DNA of 64,000 nucleotides, taken from NCBI RefSeq assembly GCF_000400955.1, contig NC_021284.1, positions 558,001-622,000 of the forward strand, in the 5' to 3' direction. The DNA is from Spiroplasma syrphidicola EA-1 (GTDB taxonomy: Bacteria > Bacillota_I > Bacilli_A > Mycoplasmatales > Mycoplasmataceae). Made by a program: the position numbers and the translations under genes. Under the pieces are notes generated by a model, which was given only the letters and a program-made list of their open reading frames with translations, did not search any database and was not told where the DNA came from. Of the stretch, positions 33,360 to 45,075 are shown piece after piece; position 1 is the first letter of the stretch; every line of letters starts with the position of its first letter.

Positions 33360-33486
33360 CTATTGAACTTCCTTTTTTTATCTCTTTCTATAATATATTA
33401 TATTATAACTGTAATATTTACAAATATTTTAAATTAATTTATTATTATAGTATACTTAAAAAGATTTAAAGATAGAGGTGAAGAAA

Positions 33487-34332
33487 ATGGAGATTTATGG
33501 TATTATTGGCACAATTATTGGGTCAATTATCGCTTATTTAATTGGTTCTTTTAGTTGATCAATTTTAATTAGCAAATTAATGTATAAAGTTGATGTCCGG
33601 GATTATTATTCAAAAAATGCGGGGGCAACAAATACAACTCGCGTTTTAGGGAAAAAATGAGGATTAGCAGTAACTTTCTTAGATATGGGAAAAGTAATTG
33701 TGACAATGTTTATTGTTTTTGGAATTAGTTGTATTAATATTAATGGCGTTAATTTTGGGGCAACTAGTTATTATATTCCGGCTTTCTTCGTGTTAGTTGG
33801 ACATTGTTATCCAATCTATTACCGTTTTAAAGGTGGAAAAACAGTTGCATCATTTGGGGGGTTATTATTAATGGCAAACCCCTACTTGTTCTTAATAGCC
33901 GCCGGAACTTGATGAATTACCATCTTTATTTGAAAACGTGTTTCGGTTTCATCAATTTTAGCAGTATTTTTAGTTGCTTGTTTATGTTGGGTCCCACAAA
34001 TTAGTGGTATTAGTGTCATTAATTTTGATGGAAATTTATTAGCTGATTCAAAAATTATTTGATTTAACCAATTTCACCACCTTGCAAATAATTATAATAA
34101 CTATTATGATAGTTTAGCATTAATTAATATTGTTATTGTTTTAGGAGCAATTTTGTCAATTGCTCGCCACCACGAAAATATTGCCCGCTTATTAAAAGGA
34201 ACAGAACCAAAATTTGATTTCAAGAAAAAATCATCTTTAGCTACTGGGGAAATTAGCCGTGGTAGCAGTAAAACAAAAAAAATCGCACAAGAACCAAAGA
34301 AGAAAGAACAAGACATTGTTTCAAAAAAATAA
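33487..34332 (+). CDS. plsY: Acyl-phosphate:glycerol-3-phosphate acyltransferase
   Basis: 281 residues. The first step of phospholipid synthesis: transfers an acyl group from acyl-phosphate to glycerol-3-phosphate. The three membrane motifs are present: IGSFSWSILISK, then KNAGATNTTRVLGKKWGL, and GHCYPIYYRFKGGKTVASFGG. Seven helices. A Lys-rich ~50-residue cytoplasmic tail extends beyond the usual ~200-residue enzyme. Start ATG 33487 after AGAGGTG. In Firmicutes plsY commonly lies beside parE and parC, as here. It ends at a shared hairpin before typA. Confidence 0.95.
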
Positions 34333-34363
34333 AAACTTAGGATTATCCTAAGTTTTTATTTTT
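34331..34363 (+). terminator. Terminator of plsY
   Basis: A 12-bp stem AAAAACTTAGGA/TCCTAAGTTTTT with T-rich tail. It lies between convergent plsY and typA and may serve both. Confidence 0.9.
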
Positions 34364-36199
34364 TTATTCTACTGGTGTTTGTTCTTGTTTTTCATATTGT
34401 TTTCGTTCACTAGCATTTAATCATTTCTTACGTAAACGAATATTTAATGGTGTAATTTCAACTAATTCATCATTTTCAATAAATTCTAATGATTCTTCTA
34501 AATTCATAATGATTGGTGGTGATAAGCGAATGGCATCATCATTTCCAGCTGATCGCGTATTTGTTAACTTTTTATTTTTACATGGGTTAACAACTAAATC
34601 ATTACTACGACTATGAATTCCGACAATCATTCCTTCATAGACTTTTGTTCCTGGAGTGACAAATAAACTTCCGCGTTCTTCTAACGCCCCTAAAGCATAG
34701 GCGGCTGTTGTTCCTAATTCATTTGCAATTAAGACCCCATTACCACGACTAGGGATTTCACCTTTATATTGTTCATAACCACTAAATTTACGAACTAAGA
34801 TTCCTTCTCCATGAGTTGCATTAATAAATTCACGTTGATAACCAATTAAACCACGCGTTGGAATACTATATGTAATCTTAGTATGAGTTCCGACCATATC
34901 CATATTTAACATTGTTCCTTTACGTAAATTTAATTTTCCAATTACTGTTCCTGAATACTCATCCGGAACAGTAATAATCACTTCTTCCATTGGTTCTAAT
35001 AAGACATTAACATCATCACGGCGTAGAAGAACTTCTGGTTTTGAAACCGCTAGTTCAAACCCTTCGCGGCGTAGATTTTCTAATAAAATCGATAAGTGTA
35101 ATTCTCCCCGTCCTGAAACACGGAATCCATCAACACTTGAATCACTTAATGGTTGGACACGTAATCCGACATTAACTTCTAATTCTTTTTCTAATCGTTC
35201 TTTAATATTACGAGTTGTAACAAATTTTCCTTCTTTTCCAGCAAATGGTGATTTGTTAACTAAAAAGTTCATTGCTAAAGTTGGTTCTTCAATTGTAATT
35301 GGTTCCATTGCAACAACATTATTTTTATCACAAATTGTATCTCCAATTGAAATATCACTAATTCCAGCAATAATAACAATATCCCCAGCAACCGCTGTTT
35401 GTTTTTTAATTCGTTTTAATCCTTCATAGACAAAAACACCAGTAATTTTTCCTTTTGCTAATTGACCATCATTTTTAGCAATTGTCACTTCTTGCCCTTC
35501 ACTAATTGTTCCAGCAAATAAACGCCCAATTCCTAAGCGCCCAATATATTCATCAAAAGCTAAAGAACTAACTTGCATTCTTAATGGTTCACTAGTTAAA
35601 TCCGGATATGGTGTGACATGATTAATAATTGTTTCAAATAACGGAATTAAATTTTCTCCTTGATCAGTTAATTCTTTTTGCACAATTCCTTGTTTAGCAA
35701 TTCCATATAAAACTGGAAAGTCTAATTGTTCATCAGTTGCTCCTAAATTCATAAATAATTCTAAAGCTTCATTAACAACTTCCGCTGCTCGTTGATCTTT
35801 TTTATCAATTTTATTAATTAATAAAATTGGACGTAACCCTAATTCTAATGATTTTTGCAATACAAAACGTGTTTGGGGCATTGGCCCTTCACTTGAATCG
35901 ACTAATAAGATTACTGTATCAACGGTTTTAATAATACGTTCAATTTCTGATGAAAAATCAGCATGGCCAGGGGTATCAACAATATTGATTTTATAATCCT
36001 TATAGTTAATCGCACAATTTTTTGCATAAATTGTAATTCCCCGCTCTTTTTCTAAGGCATCACTATCCATTATCAGGTCCACAATTTGGGCATTCTCATG
36101 AAAAACACCACTTTGTTGCAATAAAGCATCAACTAACGTTGATTTACCAGCATCAACATGGGCAATCACGGCAATATTAATAATTTTTTTATGTTCCAT
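34364..36199 (-). CDS. typA: GTP-binding protein TypA/BipA
   Basis: 611 residues. A ribosome-associated translational GTPase involved in stress and late ribosome assembly. G1 AHVDAGKST, G3 DTPGHAD and G4 NKID are present, followed by the EF-G-like domains and the BipA-specific C-terminus (STRGLIGYQREF-like IPTRGLIGYQREF). The start is taken at ATG 36199, because GAGGAG lies six bases upstream; an in-frame ATG 21 bases earlier lacks a site. The C-terminal 20 residues follow a TGA-Trp and are acidic/Lys-rich. Confidence 0.97.
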
Positions 36200-36582
36200 T
36201 TTTTTCTCCTCAATTATCATAACTAATTAATTATACTTGATATTTTTAAAAAAAGATAATCAATTAATAAATCGTTTTAATAATTTACGTTGTTGATCAT
36301 AATTCTGGTTGATCACTAATATGTTATTTTCTTTGATAAATTTTCTAATGTATAATTGTTTTTAATTTTATGTAAATGGTCATTTTTATCTTAACATAAA
36401 ATAAAAAAATCCTATCTATTAAAATAGGATTAAATTTAATAAACAAATTATTTTTATACTTTAATCCTTATAAAATTTAGATATTAAGAGTAAAAAATGC
36501 ATTACAAATATTAAAAAATTTAATCATGCATTTATTAAAATTTAACTAAAAAATAAATCAGAATAATCAAAATAATTATTTT
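36200..36582. other. Intergenic region between typA and the second receptor gene
   Basis: About 380 AT-rich bases with no supported gene. It contains the typA promoter region (minus), a terminator-like hairpin at 36402-36431 and a weak TGCAT-based inverted repeat around 36495-36532. Confidence 0.6.
36402..36431 (-). terminator. Terminator downstream of the second receptor gene
   Basis: An AATCCTAT/ATAGGATT stem (36409-36431) with T7 on the minus strand, about 150 bases beyond the stop of the gene at 36583. Confidence 0.75.
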
Positions 36583-38673
36583 TTATTCAGTTCTTAATTT
36601 ATAAACTGAAGCTTCAACAGATAACATAAAGAAATCTCCATTTGGAAGTTGAACTGTTCCAAAAGCGGATTTGCGAAAAGCCTCAACTTGTTCTTTAACA
36701 GTACCATCATCATTTAGTTGATAATTTGTTTGCATGCTTGTTGCCAAAATCGTTTCATCCTTCAATTCTATTATAGAATAAATGCCATTTTTAAAATCAC
36801 CAACCTTTTTAATAATCTTACCTGCCATTGTTAGTTGAAAAATTCTTCCTCCAATAGAATTCTTTCATCCTCCAGCCAAAATAGTATTATTTGATAATTT
36901 TACTAGTGATGAAATTACCACGCCAAGATTTTCCTGAACTGTTGCAATTACTTTGCCATCTTTATTTAATTGATAGATTGCCCCATTATATCCTCCAGCC
37001 AAAATGGTTCCATCTTCTAATTGTAAAAAAGAAGTAATGGTATAAGAGTTCTGAATTTTTTCTTGATTAATAACTGAACCATCAGAATGCAAATGTCATA
37101 CAGTCTGTCTCCCAGTTGATACTAAAATAGTGTTATCATTTAATTTACCAATTGCTTTAATCGAATTGTCGTCGCCCATCTCATCATTAATTTTTGATTT
37201 AAATGTTCCATCTGAATTAAGTAAATATAAACCAGTATTTGTTCCAACTAATATTTTTTTGATACTATCTAAATATAATATTCCATTACCACTTGTAGCA
37301 TCATTAAACTCAGTTGAATCAGTAGTTGGTATTGAACTAATTACAGTACCAATATCTTTATTAAATACACGATAATTAACTTGAATTGGGTCAGTATCTA
37401 AAATGTAATCTTCATTATATTTTGTCGATACTTGAATAAAAGCAGAAGAATTAAGAATTGTTCCCTTTTCAACTTCAATTGCTTTTAGATTTACTTCCGG
37501 ATTCTTTTCCCCAATTTTATTTATGATTGTATCTTCTTTTTTATTTAAAATATCCTCAAGATTAACGTCAGTTAAAACTTCTGATAATAATTTACGATTA
37601 CTTTGACTAAAATATAATTTTAAAACATCACTATTTAAATAAATTTTACTATTTTCAATGACAGTTAAGTCAACTTGCAAGACATCATCACCAATCTTAT
37701 TAAAATTTTCTATTTTAACATTACTTGTAACCAAATCAGCATTTTCAATAGACCCTTTAACTATATCTAATAGTTCCTCTGACGTCCCGCTAGTGACAGT
37801 TTTTGGAAAATTTACTTTTTTAACATCAGTTGCTAATGTTATTAACTCTGGTAAGTAATTTACTTCAACCGAAGAATTATGCAAATAAATATTACTTGAT
37901 GATTTTACAAAAACACTAGCTTTACTAGCTTTAATATTTTTAAGATAAAGATCATCTTTTTTCAAATTATTATTTTGGGCCACTGCAGCATTTAAAATAG
38001 TCTCTTCTCTATTATCAGGAATCGGTCCTAAATTACGCTTTGTTAATACTTCTGCTAAATCAATACGTCAATTTGGATCTGATGATTGTGAGCCAGCAAT
38101 TTTATTTTCAATTCGTGTAAAATATCATCCTAAGGTTCCAGCAACTACTCCGATAATTAAAATAAAACCTAAACCTAAGCTTAAAATTAGTTTTTTAATC
38201 TTTGACATATGTAAAAGATGTTGACGATTCATAATTAACATTTGTCGACCAAAATGATTTTTTAAGGAATTACTATTTTCATTAATAAGTTTTGAAGCAA
38301 TTAATTCTGTTTTCTCTTTTTTAATGACAGCTAATTGTTGTTGATTTGTTGATTTTTCTTTAATTCTCTCAATTGTTGCTTGTGATAATGTGATTACATT
38401 ATTTACCATATTTAACTTGGGTGATCCATCACCATTATATAAATCCTCTTTTCAAAAGAAAGCATAAGAATCATGTTTACAGAAAATAAAAGCTACAGGA
38501 ATAACCCCATTGTCTTCATCAATATCGTGGTTTTTATCAATATTACATTTAAATAATTCTAAATCATCTAAATCTTTTAAAATGTTTTTCTTAACAGCAC
38601 TAACAACTTTTTTAAACTTTTGTTGGCAACTAGTACACATATTGTCGTAAAATACTTGCATTTTATTTTTCAT
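36583..38673 (-). CDS. Membrane-anchored surface protein: Cys cluster, one TM helix, beta-propeller-like repeats (copy 2)
   Basis: 696 residues, exactly as long as the paralogue at 5811-7901 and with the same plan. Cysteines are at 13, 16, 43 and 65, the same spacing, followed by KHDSYAFFW. A shared LSQATI motif precedes the TM helix at about 162-184. Two ~100-residue external domains follow (each with a Y..N/DS..V..NY/YY strand and a LLSEVL segment). Six propeller-like repeats are recognisable from LVGTNTGLYLLNSDGTFKSKI to the last YKLRTE. Here the repeats have diverged and show no near-identical DNA copies. GGAGG precedes ATG 38673. A T17 tract lies upstream of the -10 box. Function unknown; receptor or adhesin is inference. 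Confidence 0.8.
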
Positions 38674-38726
38674 ATTCAGTTCACCTCCAAATGATACAAT
38701 ATAAATATTTTTAATTACTTGGCGTA

Positions 38727-38732
38727 ATTATA
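38727..38732 (-). promoter_or_regulatory. -10 box of the second receptor gene
   Basis: The minus strand has TATAAT about 55 bases before the ATG. A tract of 17 T (38766-38782) lies roughly 34-50 bases upstream of it, where an UP-element would be; changes in its length could alter expression. Confidence 0.45.
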
Positions 38733-38891
38733 TATTAAAACATAAAAAATTATTACTATTTTTGCAAAAAAAAAAAAAAAAATCAAAAAAATGAAAAAAA
38801 TTGGTAAATTAAGTTCCAAATAAAAAAATATTAAATATTTAAACTATACTTCAATAAAAAACCGATAATTATGGATATCTCCAATTTAAAT

Positions 38892-38919
38892 ATCAAAAAG
38901 ACTGAATAATTTCAGTCTT
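38892..38919 (-). terminator. Terminator of the FtsX-type permease gene
   Basis: A 9-bp stem AAGACTGAA/TTCAGTCTT with T5 tail on the minus strand. Confidence 0.85.
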
Positions 38920-38967
38920 ATAAAATATAAGTTTTCAAACAACCTTTTTTTATTCAGTTAATAAATG

Positions 38968-41900
38968 TTATTTTGTCAAATCAATTAACCGTTCACGACG
39001 TAAACGAATTAAAACAATCATTGTAATTGCACTTGTCAGAACAAATAACGCTAGAATAACTATCACAATACTTTGCCATGAAAAGACTAATTCAAATAAT
39101 AAACCCGTTAAAGAAAAAATAAAACTAGTTAATAATTGCCAAGCATAGAAGGAAATTAAGAATGGTAACCCTAAACCAATCACAAAAGCAATTATATATC
39201 ATGATAAAACATAATTCATAATTTTAAAGTTACTATAGCCCATTGCTTTTAAGGTTGCCATAATTCCTTTATTTTCCTCAACTACAATATTAACTAAAAC
39301 CATTAAAATAAAGGCCACAATAATAAAAGTAAAAATAGCTGTAATTTGAATTAATAAAGTAGCATTTTTAAAAACATTTTCTAAAGATGTTTGTAATAAA
39401 TCAAGGGGCATTAAACTATTTGCATTATTTAAAATTGCCGTTGCATATATTACAGCCTCATTTTGATCTTTAGCTGAGGTTGGGGTAAAGTAAATATAAT
39501 TTTCTGGTTTTAAACCATTTTTTGAATAAATTGTTAAATAATGTTCAGGTTGAAAGCCTTCTTTCCGTTTGGAAATCAAGCGATTTTGGCCAAAAACTTT
39601 TTTATCAACTTGATCTGGAATTCGGTCAATCCCTAATAAACTCCGAAGAGTTTTACTATCCATATAAATATTATTGGTTGTAGTATCATTATTTGTATAA
39701 CCAACAACTTGTAATAAGGTTGTTTGATAATCTTTTGGCGAAGTTTTAACTTTTCATTCAAATGGGTGAGTAATGGGAATTTCATTACTATATCATATTT
39801 TTTTTGAAACAACAATTGGAATAGCAGTTGAATTTGATAGTGGTTTAAAAAGATTATTAACATAGCTAGTATTATCATCAAAATTATAATAATCAGCAAA
39901 ATTAGTTTCTTGGTCTAAACCAATAACACTCGCTTGGCGGATTTTAGTATTATCTTCTAATTGTAAAGGTTCAATTGAGGTTGAAAACAATGGTAATTCA
40001 TCATTTGAATCATAAATAAATTTTCCAAAACTTAAATTTGGGATTGATGGCTGTAATTTAGCATTTTGTAAATAAAATTTGATTTTGACAAATAATTCTG
40101 GTGTCGTTGCAGATTGAACTGTGCTTAATAATTCATCAAAAGATTTACTATTAATTACTTGTTTTAAATAATCACCATTAAGACACTTATTCATCATTGG
40201 TTGAGAGATAATTCTAATTATTTCGTTTCCTGGTTTATTTTTACCAACTTCGTCGTTTTGATCCGTAAAAGTAATTGGCATATATTTATTTGCTCATTCT
40301 CACGAACAATTAAAACTATTTTCATCAATATCTGCTGGAAAGATTTCTGACTCTGGAATTCAATTGTAATTAAAAGTAGTTGGGTCAGGGTTTATTGCTA
40401 ATTTATCATTTGCCAGTTGATATGAAAACTGAAAAGGAATATCAATTACTTGGGTTGTTTTTTGGGTATACGGTGTTCGAACACTAGCAACATATTTATT
40501 AAATAAATCAATAGCATTAAACTCAAAAAACAACACTAAAGTTCCAAAAAGGAAAGTTAACAAAGTTGTAATCCATTTTGTAATTGATTTTTGGGCAAAA
40601 GAAGTGGCAATTTTGACACCAAATGGTAAATAAAGGACGGGTTTTTTACGAATTGTTCTAAATTTTTTCCCAATTTTAAGACTATTAAATTGTTTTTGAT
40701 TATTAATTAATGTTAACGGATTTTTATTCAATAAATTAATCGTAATTAGCATTAAAATCATTATAAAAATTAATGGAATAGTGACCAGAAAAACAGCAAA
40801 AATAATTCAATTGTTATAAAAATCACTAAATGGTAATAATGCAAATGGTTTGTATAAAATAATAAAGTAACTAGCAAACCCAAAGGCAAAAATATAACCT
40901 AAAATTGAACCTAAAATAATTGTTAAAACAATTGGAACAATAATACTTAAGGCTAATTGCCAAGTACTATAACCAAGTGATTTTAAAATCCCTAATGTTT
41001 GATGTTGAGCGGCAATATCACGTTTAATAAAAAAGTACATAATCGTTAAAATAACCAAGCTGGCGGCAAAACAAACTACGGCAAAAATAATATAATCAAT
41101 CAAAATTAAAATTTCTTGTTGACCAGGTTCCCCAAAATCATCATACTTAGTAATTGTTTGATTTCAAGTTGTTGAAAAATAGTTAGTTATTAAAGTATTT
41201 AACTCTTTAAAACTATTATTAAAATTATCATTATTGTTAAAGCGGATATAAGCTTGATAATTATTTGTTAAAGCCGGATTATATTCAAAAATATTTTTAT
41301 AGCCATTATCGGTCATATAAACCAAAGCAAAATTAGTTGAAGATGAACCATTGTAATTACCATTAATTGTCCGAAACGCTTCTAACATTAAATCACTATA
41401 ACGATAACCATTTCCAACAATTTCAAATTGATTTGGTTTACCATCTTTCACCCCTAAATTAAGCAAATCATTATTTTTTAAGCCATTTTTACTCATAAAA
41501 TAACTATTAACAAAAATTTCACCATCACTAATACTAGTCGCTGTTTTAATATTGTTACTAATATCAACACGGTTTAAGTTATTATTGCTTCACAATTGAT
41601 TTATGTTATGGTGAAAAGCATTAATTAGATGATAAGTTGTCTCATTAATTGTTAAATCGGCACTATTATCAACCATCAGTTCTCAATTTAATGGTTTTTT
41701 TGTTTGGGAATCTAAGCTAGTTGTTAAAATATTTTTTAGACTATAAATTAAATAGTTACAATTTACTCCTTTAAATTCTTCAACAAACTGGGATAATGAT
41801 TTTCCAGGTTTAAAACTTAAATTATGTTGACTAATAAAAGTTTGTAATTGATCAGTAATCCCTTTTTGTGAATCAAGACAAACTTGGGTATTATTATTTG

Positions 41901-42213
41901 TTTTTTCAATAAATTCAATTCAATCTGAAATCATCGTTTTTTGATCAAAGTTAGCAAAACCAATTCAATCACTTGCTAAAGCATTATAACTACGACTATT
42001 TAAATCCATTTTATTTAAATTGACATGCGTATCATAACGAATTGAATTGTTAACTGCATTTGTATATAAGACATCTAACTGAGCATTATAATTAAACATC
42101 CCAGCAAATACCCCAACTGATAAAATTAATAGAAAAAAGATTGATAAATAGTTTAATAGTTTTTTTGAAATATACTGTAATGAATTTTTAATTAACTTAT
42201 TGATAAAATTCAC
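38968..42213 (-). CDS. Giant FtsX/MacB-type ABC permease, 1081 aa
   Basis: One continuous frame once TGA is read as Trp; I checked the in-frame triplets across the gaps between TGA codons and saw no TAA or TAG. An N-terminal helix (~20-42) is followed by a large extracellular domain. The first FtsX helix set comes at about 371-470 with ILKSLGYS, a second extracellular domain follows, and a last FtsX set has TLKAMGYS. So the gene encodes two FtsX modules in one chain. No ATPase gene is adjacent. Family members release lipoproteins, export peptides or transmit mechanical force. The ends are marked by a terminator and by the mtnN 3' end. Confidence 0.85.
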
Positions 42214-42288
42214 CCTCTTCCCAAGAAAAACATGTTTGTTAAGGATAAAAAAGTTTTTATAGTCTACTAATTAAATTATAATAAAAAG

Positions 42289-42957
42289 TTAGCAAGATAG
42301 CATTAAATTATCAATAATATTTTTAATTTTTTTACTTGCTAATAATAAATTAGTTTTAAATTCAACTTCCGAATTAATTGGCGAAAAAACCTGGTCACTA
42401 ATAATTTTAACTGCAACAATTGGAATGTTAAAACTATAAGCTGTTTGGAAAAAAGCTGTTCCCTCCATATCACTAACAGTAAGTTCGACTGGGATTGCTC
42501 TTAAATGTGCTAAATGATTTGAACTATTAATAAAAACATCACTTGTTCCTAACAATCCCACTTTAGCATCAGGGGCAATCTTTTTTAAACAAGTCATTAA
42601 GGTTTGATCACTTTGATAACCAAATGGTTCTTGGGGAATTTGTCCTAATTGATAGCCAAAAACTGTTGCATCAGCAAAAGTATAATAAGCTTTTTCAATA
42701 ATAACAATATCTTGAATTTTAACTGTTGGGATTAAACTCCCTGCTGTCCCTAAATTAAAAATTTTACTAATGTCAAAATTTTGAATAATTGTTGTTAAAG
42801 CAATTGCAGCATTAACTTGACCAATTTTTGTAATAGCAAATAATCAATCATTTTTTTGATAAACTTTTAAGCCATTTTTATTATGAATTAATTGTGCTGC
42901 TAAACTAGTTAATGTTTCGCTAAGTTCTTCAGCCATTGCACTAATTATTAATTTCAT
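42289..42957 (-). CDS. mtnN: 5'-methylthioadenosine/S-adenosylhomocysteine nucleosidase
   Basis: 222 residues. Cleaves adenine from MTA and SAH, by-products of methylation and polyamine synthesis. MAEE near the N-terminus gives the catalytic Glu; VSDMEGTAF holds the ribose-binding Glu; IISDQV holds the catalytic Asp. Length is normal. Its ATG overlaps the stop of nadD-yqeK (TAATG), so translation is coupled. Supplies SAH removal for methyltransferases such as TlyA. Confidence 0.93.
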
Positions 42958-44051
42958 TAAGATTTTCCTCACTTTGAAATTGTTTTAATAATATTCTTGC
43001 CGATTCCTGACAACCCATGCTTGTCAACTGCCCGCTGATATTGCATAATAATTAATTCCTGGAATGTTTTTTCCAAATTAATTTTTGCCAATTCACGGTA
43101 ATGTTCAACCTCATCATAATGACGTTCTTTTGAAATTTTATCAGCAATAAAAGTAATCATTTCTAATTTTGTCATTGATCGATGACCGACCGTATGTCAT
43201 TTGATCGCTGATAAAATTTCTTCATCGTTAAATAGTAATTCATGTTTTAAATAATAATATGCACTATAGCCATGTCATGTTGGCATTGGCTCACTAACTA
43301 ATTCTGGCGCATATTTTAATAAATAAGCCTCTTGTTTTTCAAGCGATCATTGTTTTGTCACATCATGTCATGTTCCAGCAATTAAAGCTTGTTGGGGATT
43401 TAAATCATAAAGTGTAGCTAATTCTTGGGCGGCTTGCCCAACATTTAAACAATGCTGGTAACGTTTTTCATCCATTTGCGATTCTAACCGTTCTGGTAAA
43501 TATAATAAGTGTTCATTAATATAGTTATTAATAGCCGGAATTTGTAAAGTTAAATTCTTTCCCGCCCTTAAATCTGTTGATGCTAAAAAATTATTATTTA
43601 CAAACGGAATCGTAATAGCTTGATACTTTTGCAATAACTCTGGGGAAACTTCTTCTGAGCGTTGTAAAATAATAAATGTTTGAATTTTAATTAATTCGTT
43701 TATATTATTTCATTCATCTAATTTTGGTAACTGGTCAGAACCAATAATAAAATAAAATTCAATGTTAGGGTTACTTGCTTTTAATTTAACAACCGTTTCA
43801 TAAGTAGTGCTTGGCTCATTATTTTTCAATTCAATATTATTAATTTTGACATACGAAATATCATTAACGGCTAAATTGATCATTGCTAAACGATCAGTAA
43901 TTGGAGATAATTTTCTTGTTTTGAAAGGATTTTGGTTAGTTGGAATTATTCAAATTTCATCAACTGGCAATGTAGTTTTAACTAATTTAATAATTTGTAA
44001 ATGATCAGTATGAAAAGGGTCAAAACTACCACCAAATAAAGCTACTTTCAT
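42957..44051 (-). CDS. nadD: Fused nicotinate-nucleotide adenylyltransferase and YqeK-type HD hydrolase
   Basis: 364 residues. The N-terminal half is NadD, making NaAD from NaMN: GGSFDPFHTDH nucleotidyltransferase motif (HTDH in place of the usual HxGH) and a central IIGSDQLPKLDEW. The C-terminal half is YqeK, an HD-domain phosphohydrolase acting on Ap4A: YQHCLNVGQ, then GTWHD and GYSAYYYLKHEL. In most Firmicutes these are two neighbouring genes; a fusion is seen in several mollicutes. Start ATG 44051. Operon with the upstream 231-aa gene and the downstream mtnN. Confidence 0.92.
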
Positions 44052-44076
44052 TCTCCAAAATCCTTTCTGTTTTAAT

Positions 44077-44772
44077 TTATTTTTGTTTAATCCCTAATTC
44101 TACTAAAACATCTTCAACAGTATCACGGACAATTTTTTGTAATTGATCAATTGATAAGGTAATTGTCATTTCATCATCCATTTTTTTAGGTTCTTTTTTT
44201 GCTTTTCCCCCCGGTTTTGGTTTAGATTTTTCAACAGCTGTTTTTGGAACAAAAACCTTTTCACCATTAGCATTAATAATTACCTCTTCCTCATCAAATT
44301 GTTCTTCAGTAATTTTGTTATTTTTAAATTTATGGTCATCACGATGCGATGCATTAATTCGTGACATAATATAGTCCATTCTATCATTAAAATTACGTTC
44401 TTTAATTTGATTTAACATTTGTTGAAATTCATTTGGTTGGGCTGTTGCATTGTCCCGCAAATTTTTTAATTGCTCTAACCGTTCTAATAAATTTTCATGT
44501 TCATTCATATTTGATTCACTTTTAATAACATTAATTTTATTACGTGCTTGTTGCAAAATACTTGAGATATTTTCTGGTTTGCCTTTTGAATTAGTTTGAT
44601 TATCATTAAATTCTGCTTTTGGAACTTCATTATTTTCAATCGGTGATATAACTGGGTCATCATTAAAATGAAAGCCACTAACTGCTTCAATTTCATCATC
44701 ATATGAGCTTGCTGTTTTTAAACTAGTAATTTCGCTCTCATTAAGTTTTTTGCGTTTGAATCAGTTTTTCAT
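44077..44772 (-). CDS. Charged, mostly disordered protein, 231 aa
   Basis: Begins with a short basic segment (KNWFKRKKLNES), continues acidic, then has a helical middle with RLEQLKNLRDN and an RNFNDRMDYIMSRINASHRDD segment. A Pro/Lys-rich linker follows, and the end is a helix ITLSIDQLQKIVRDTVEDVL. No membrane segment. Not recognised. It sits 25 bases upstream of nadD in the same direction. The final helix could be an interaction handle (inference). Confidence 0.7.
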
Positions 44773-44883
44773 CTTGTTTTCCTTATCTAAAAAATATAAA
44801 TTCCTATACGATTATTTTATCAAATTTTTTATGACAAAACATTAATTAACTTAAATATTCTTAATAAAATTAAGAAATAATGG

Positions 44884-44889
44884 TATGAT
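44884..44889 (+). promoter_or_regulatory. -10 box ahead of the TPP riboswitch
   Basis: TATGAT about 12 bases before the first paired base of the aptamer; no clear -35 box. Confidence 0.5.
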
Positions 44890-44899
44890 AAAGTTGTAA

Positions 44900-44985
44900 T
44901 TGACAGAGGTAGCTTATCTTCAAATGATAAGTTTGAGAAATACTCTTAGAACCTGATCTAGTTAATACTAGCGGAGGAAGTTCAA
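44900..44985 (+). ncRNA. TPP (thiamine pyrophosphate) riboswitch
   Basis: Matches the THI-box: GAGGTAGC start, a variable hairpin (CTTATCTT..GATAAG), TTGAGA in place of CTGAGA, then ACCTGATCTAGTTAATACTAG and CGGAGGAAG. Downstream (44981-45029) TTCAAATTA can pair with TAATTTGAA around an inner ATCTATT/AATAGAT stem, a possible expression platform. High TPP would be expected to lower expression of the downstream thiamine transporter. Confidence 0.92.
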
Positions 44986-45075
44986 ATTATGGCATCTATT
45001 ATTAAAATAGATATTTTACTTAATTTGAATCTCATATGTTAATTATTGTTAATTTAATGTAAGGAGATTTTTTTT

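Noticed and set aside
36495-36532. TGCAT-based inverted repeat in the typA-receptor gap
   Set aside because: It is short, imperfect and in very AT-rich sequence; no reason to call it a regulatory site.
39633-39899. An 88-codon minus-strand frame
   Set aside because: It lies in another frame inside the giant permease, whose own frame is open here once TGA is read as Trp.
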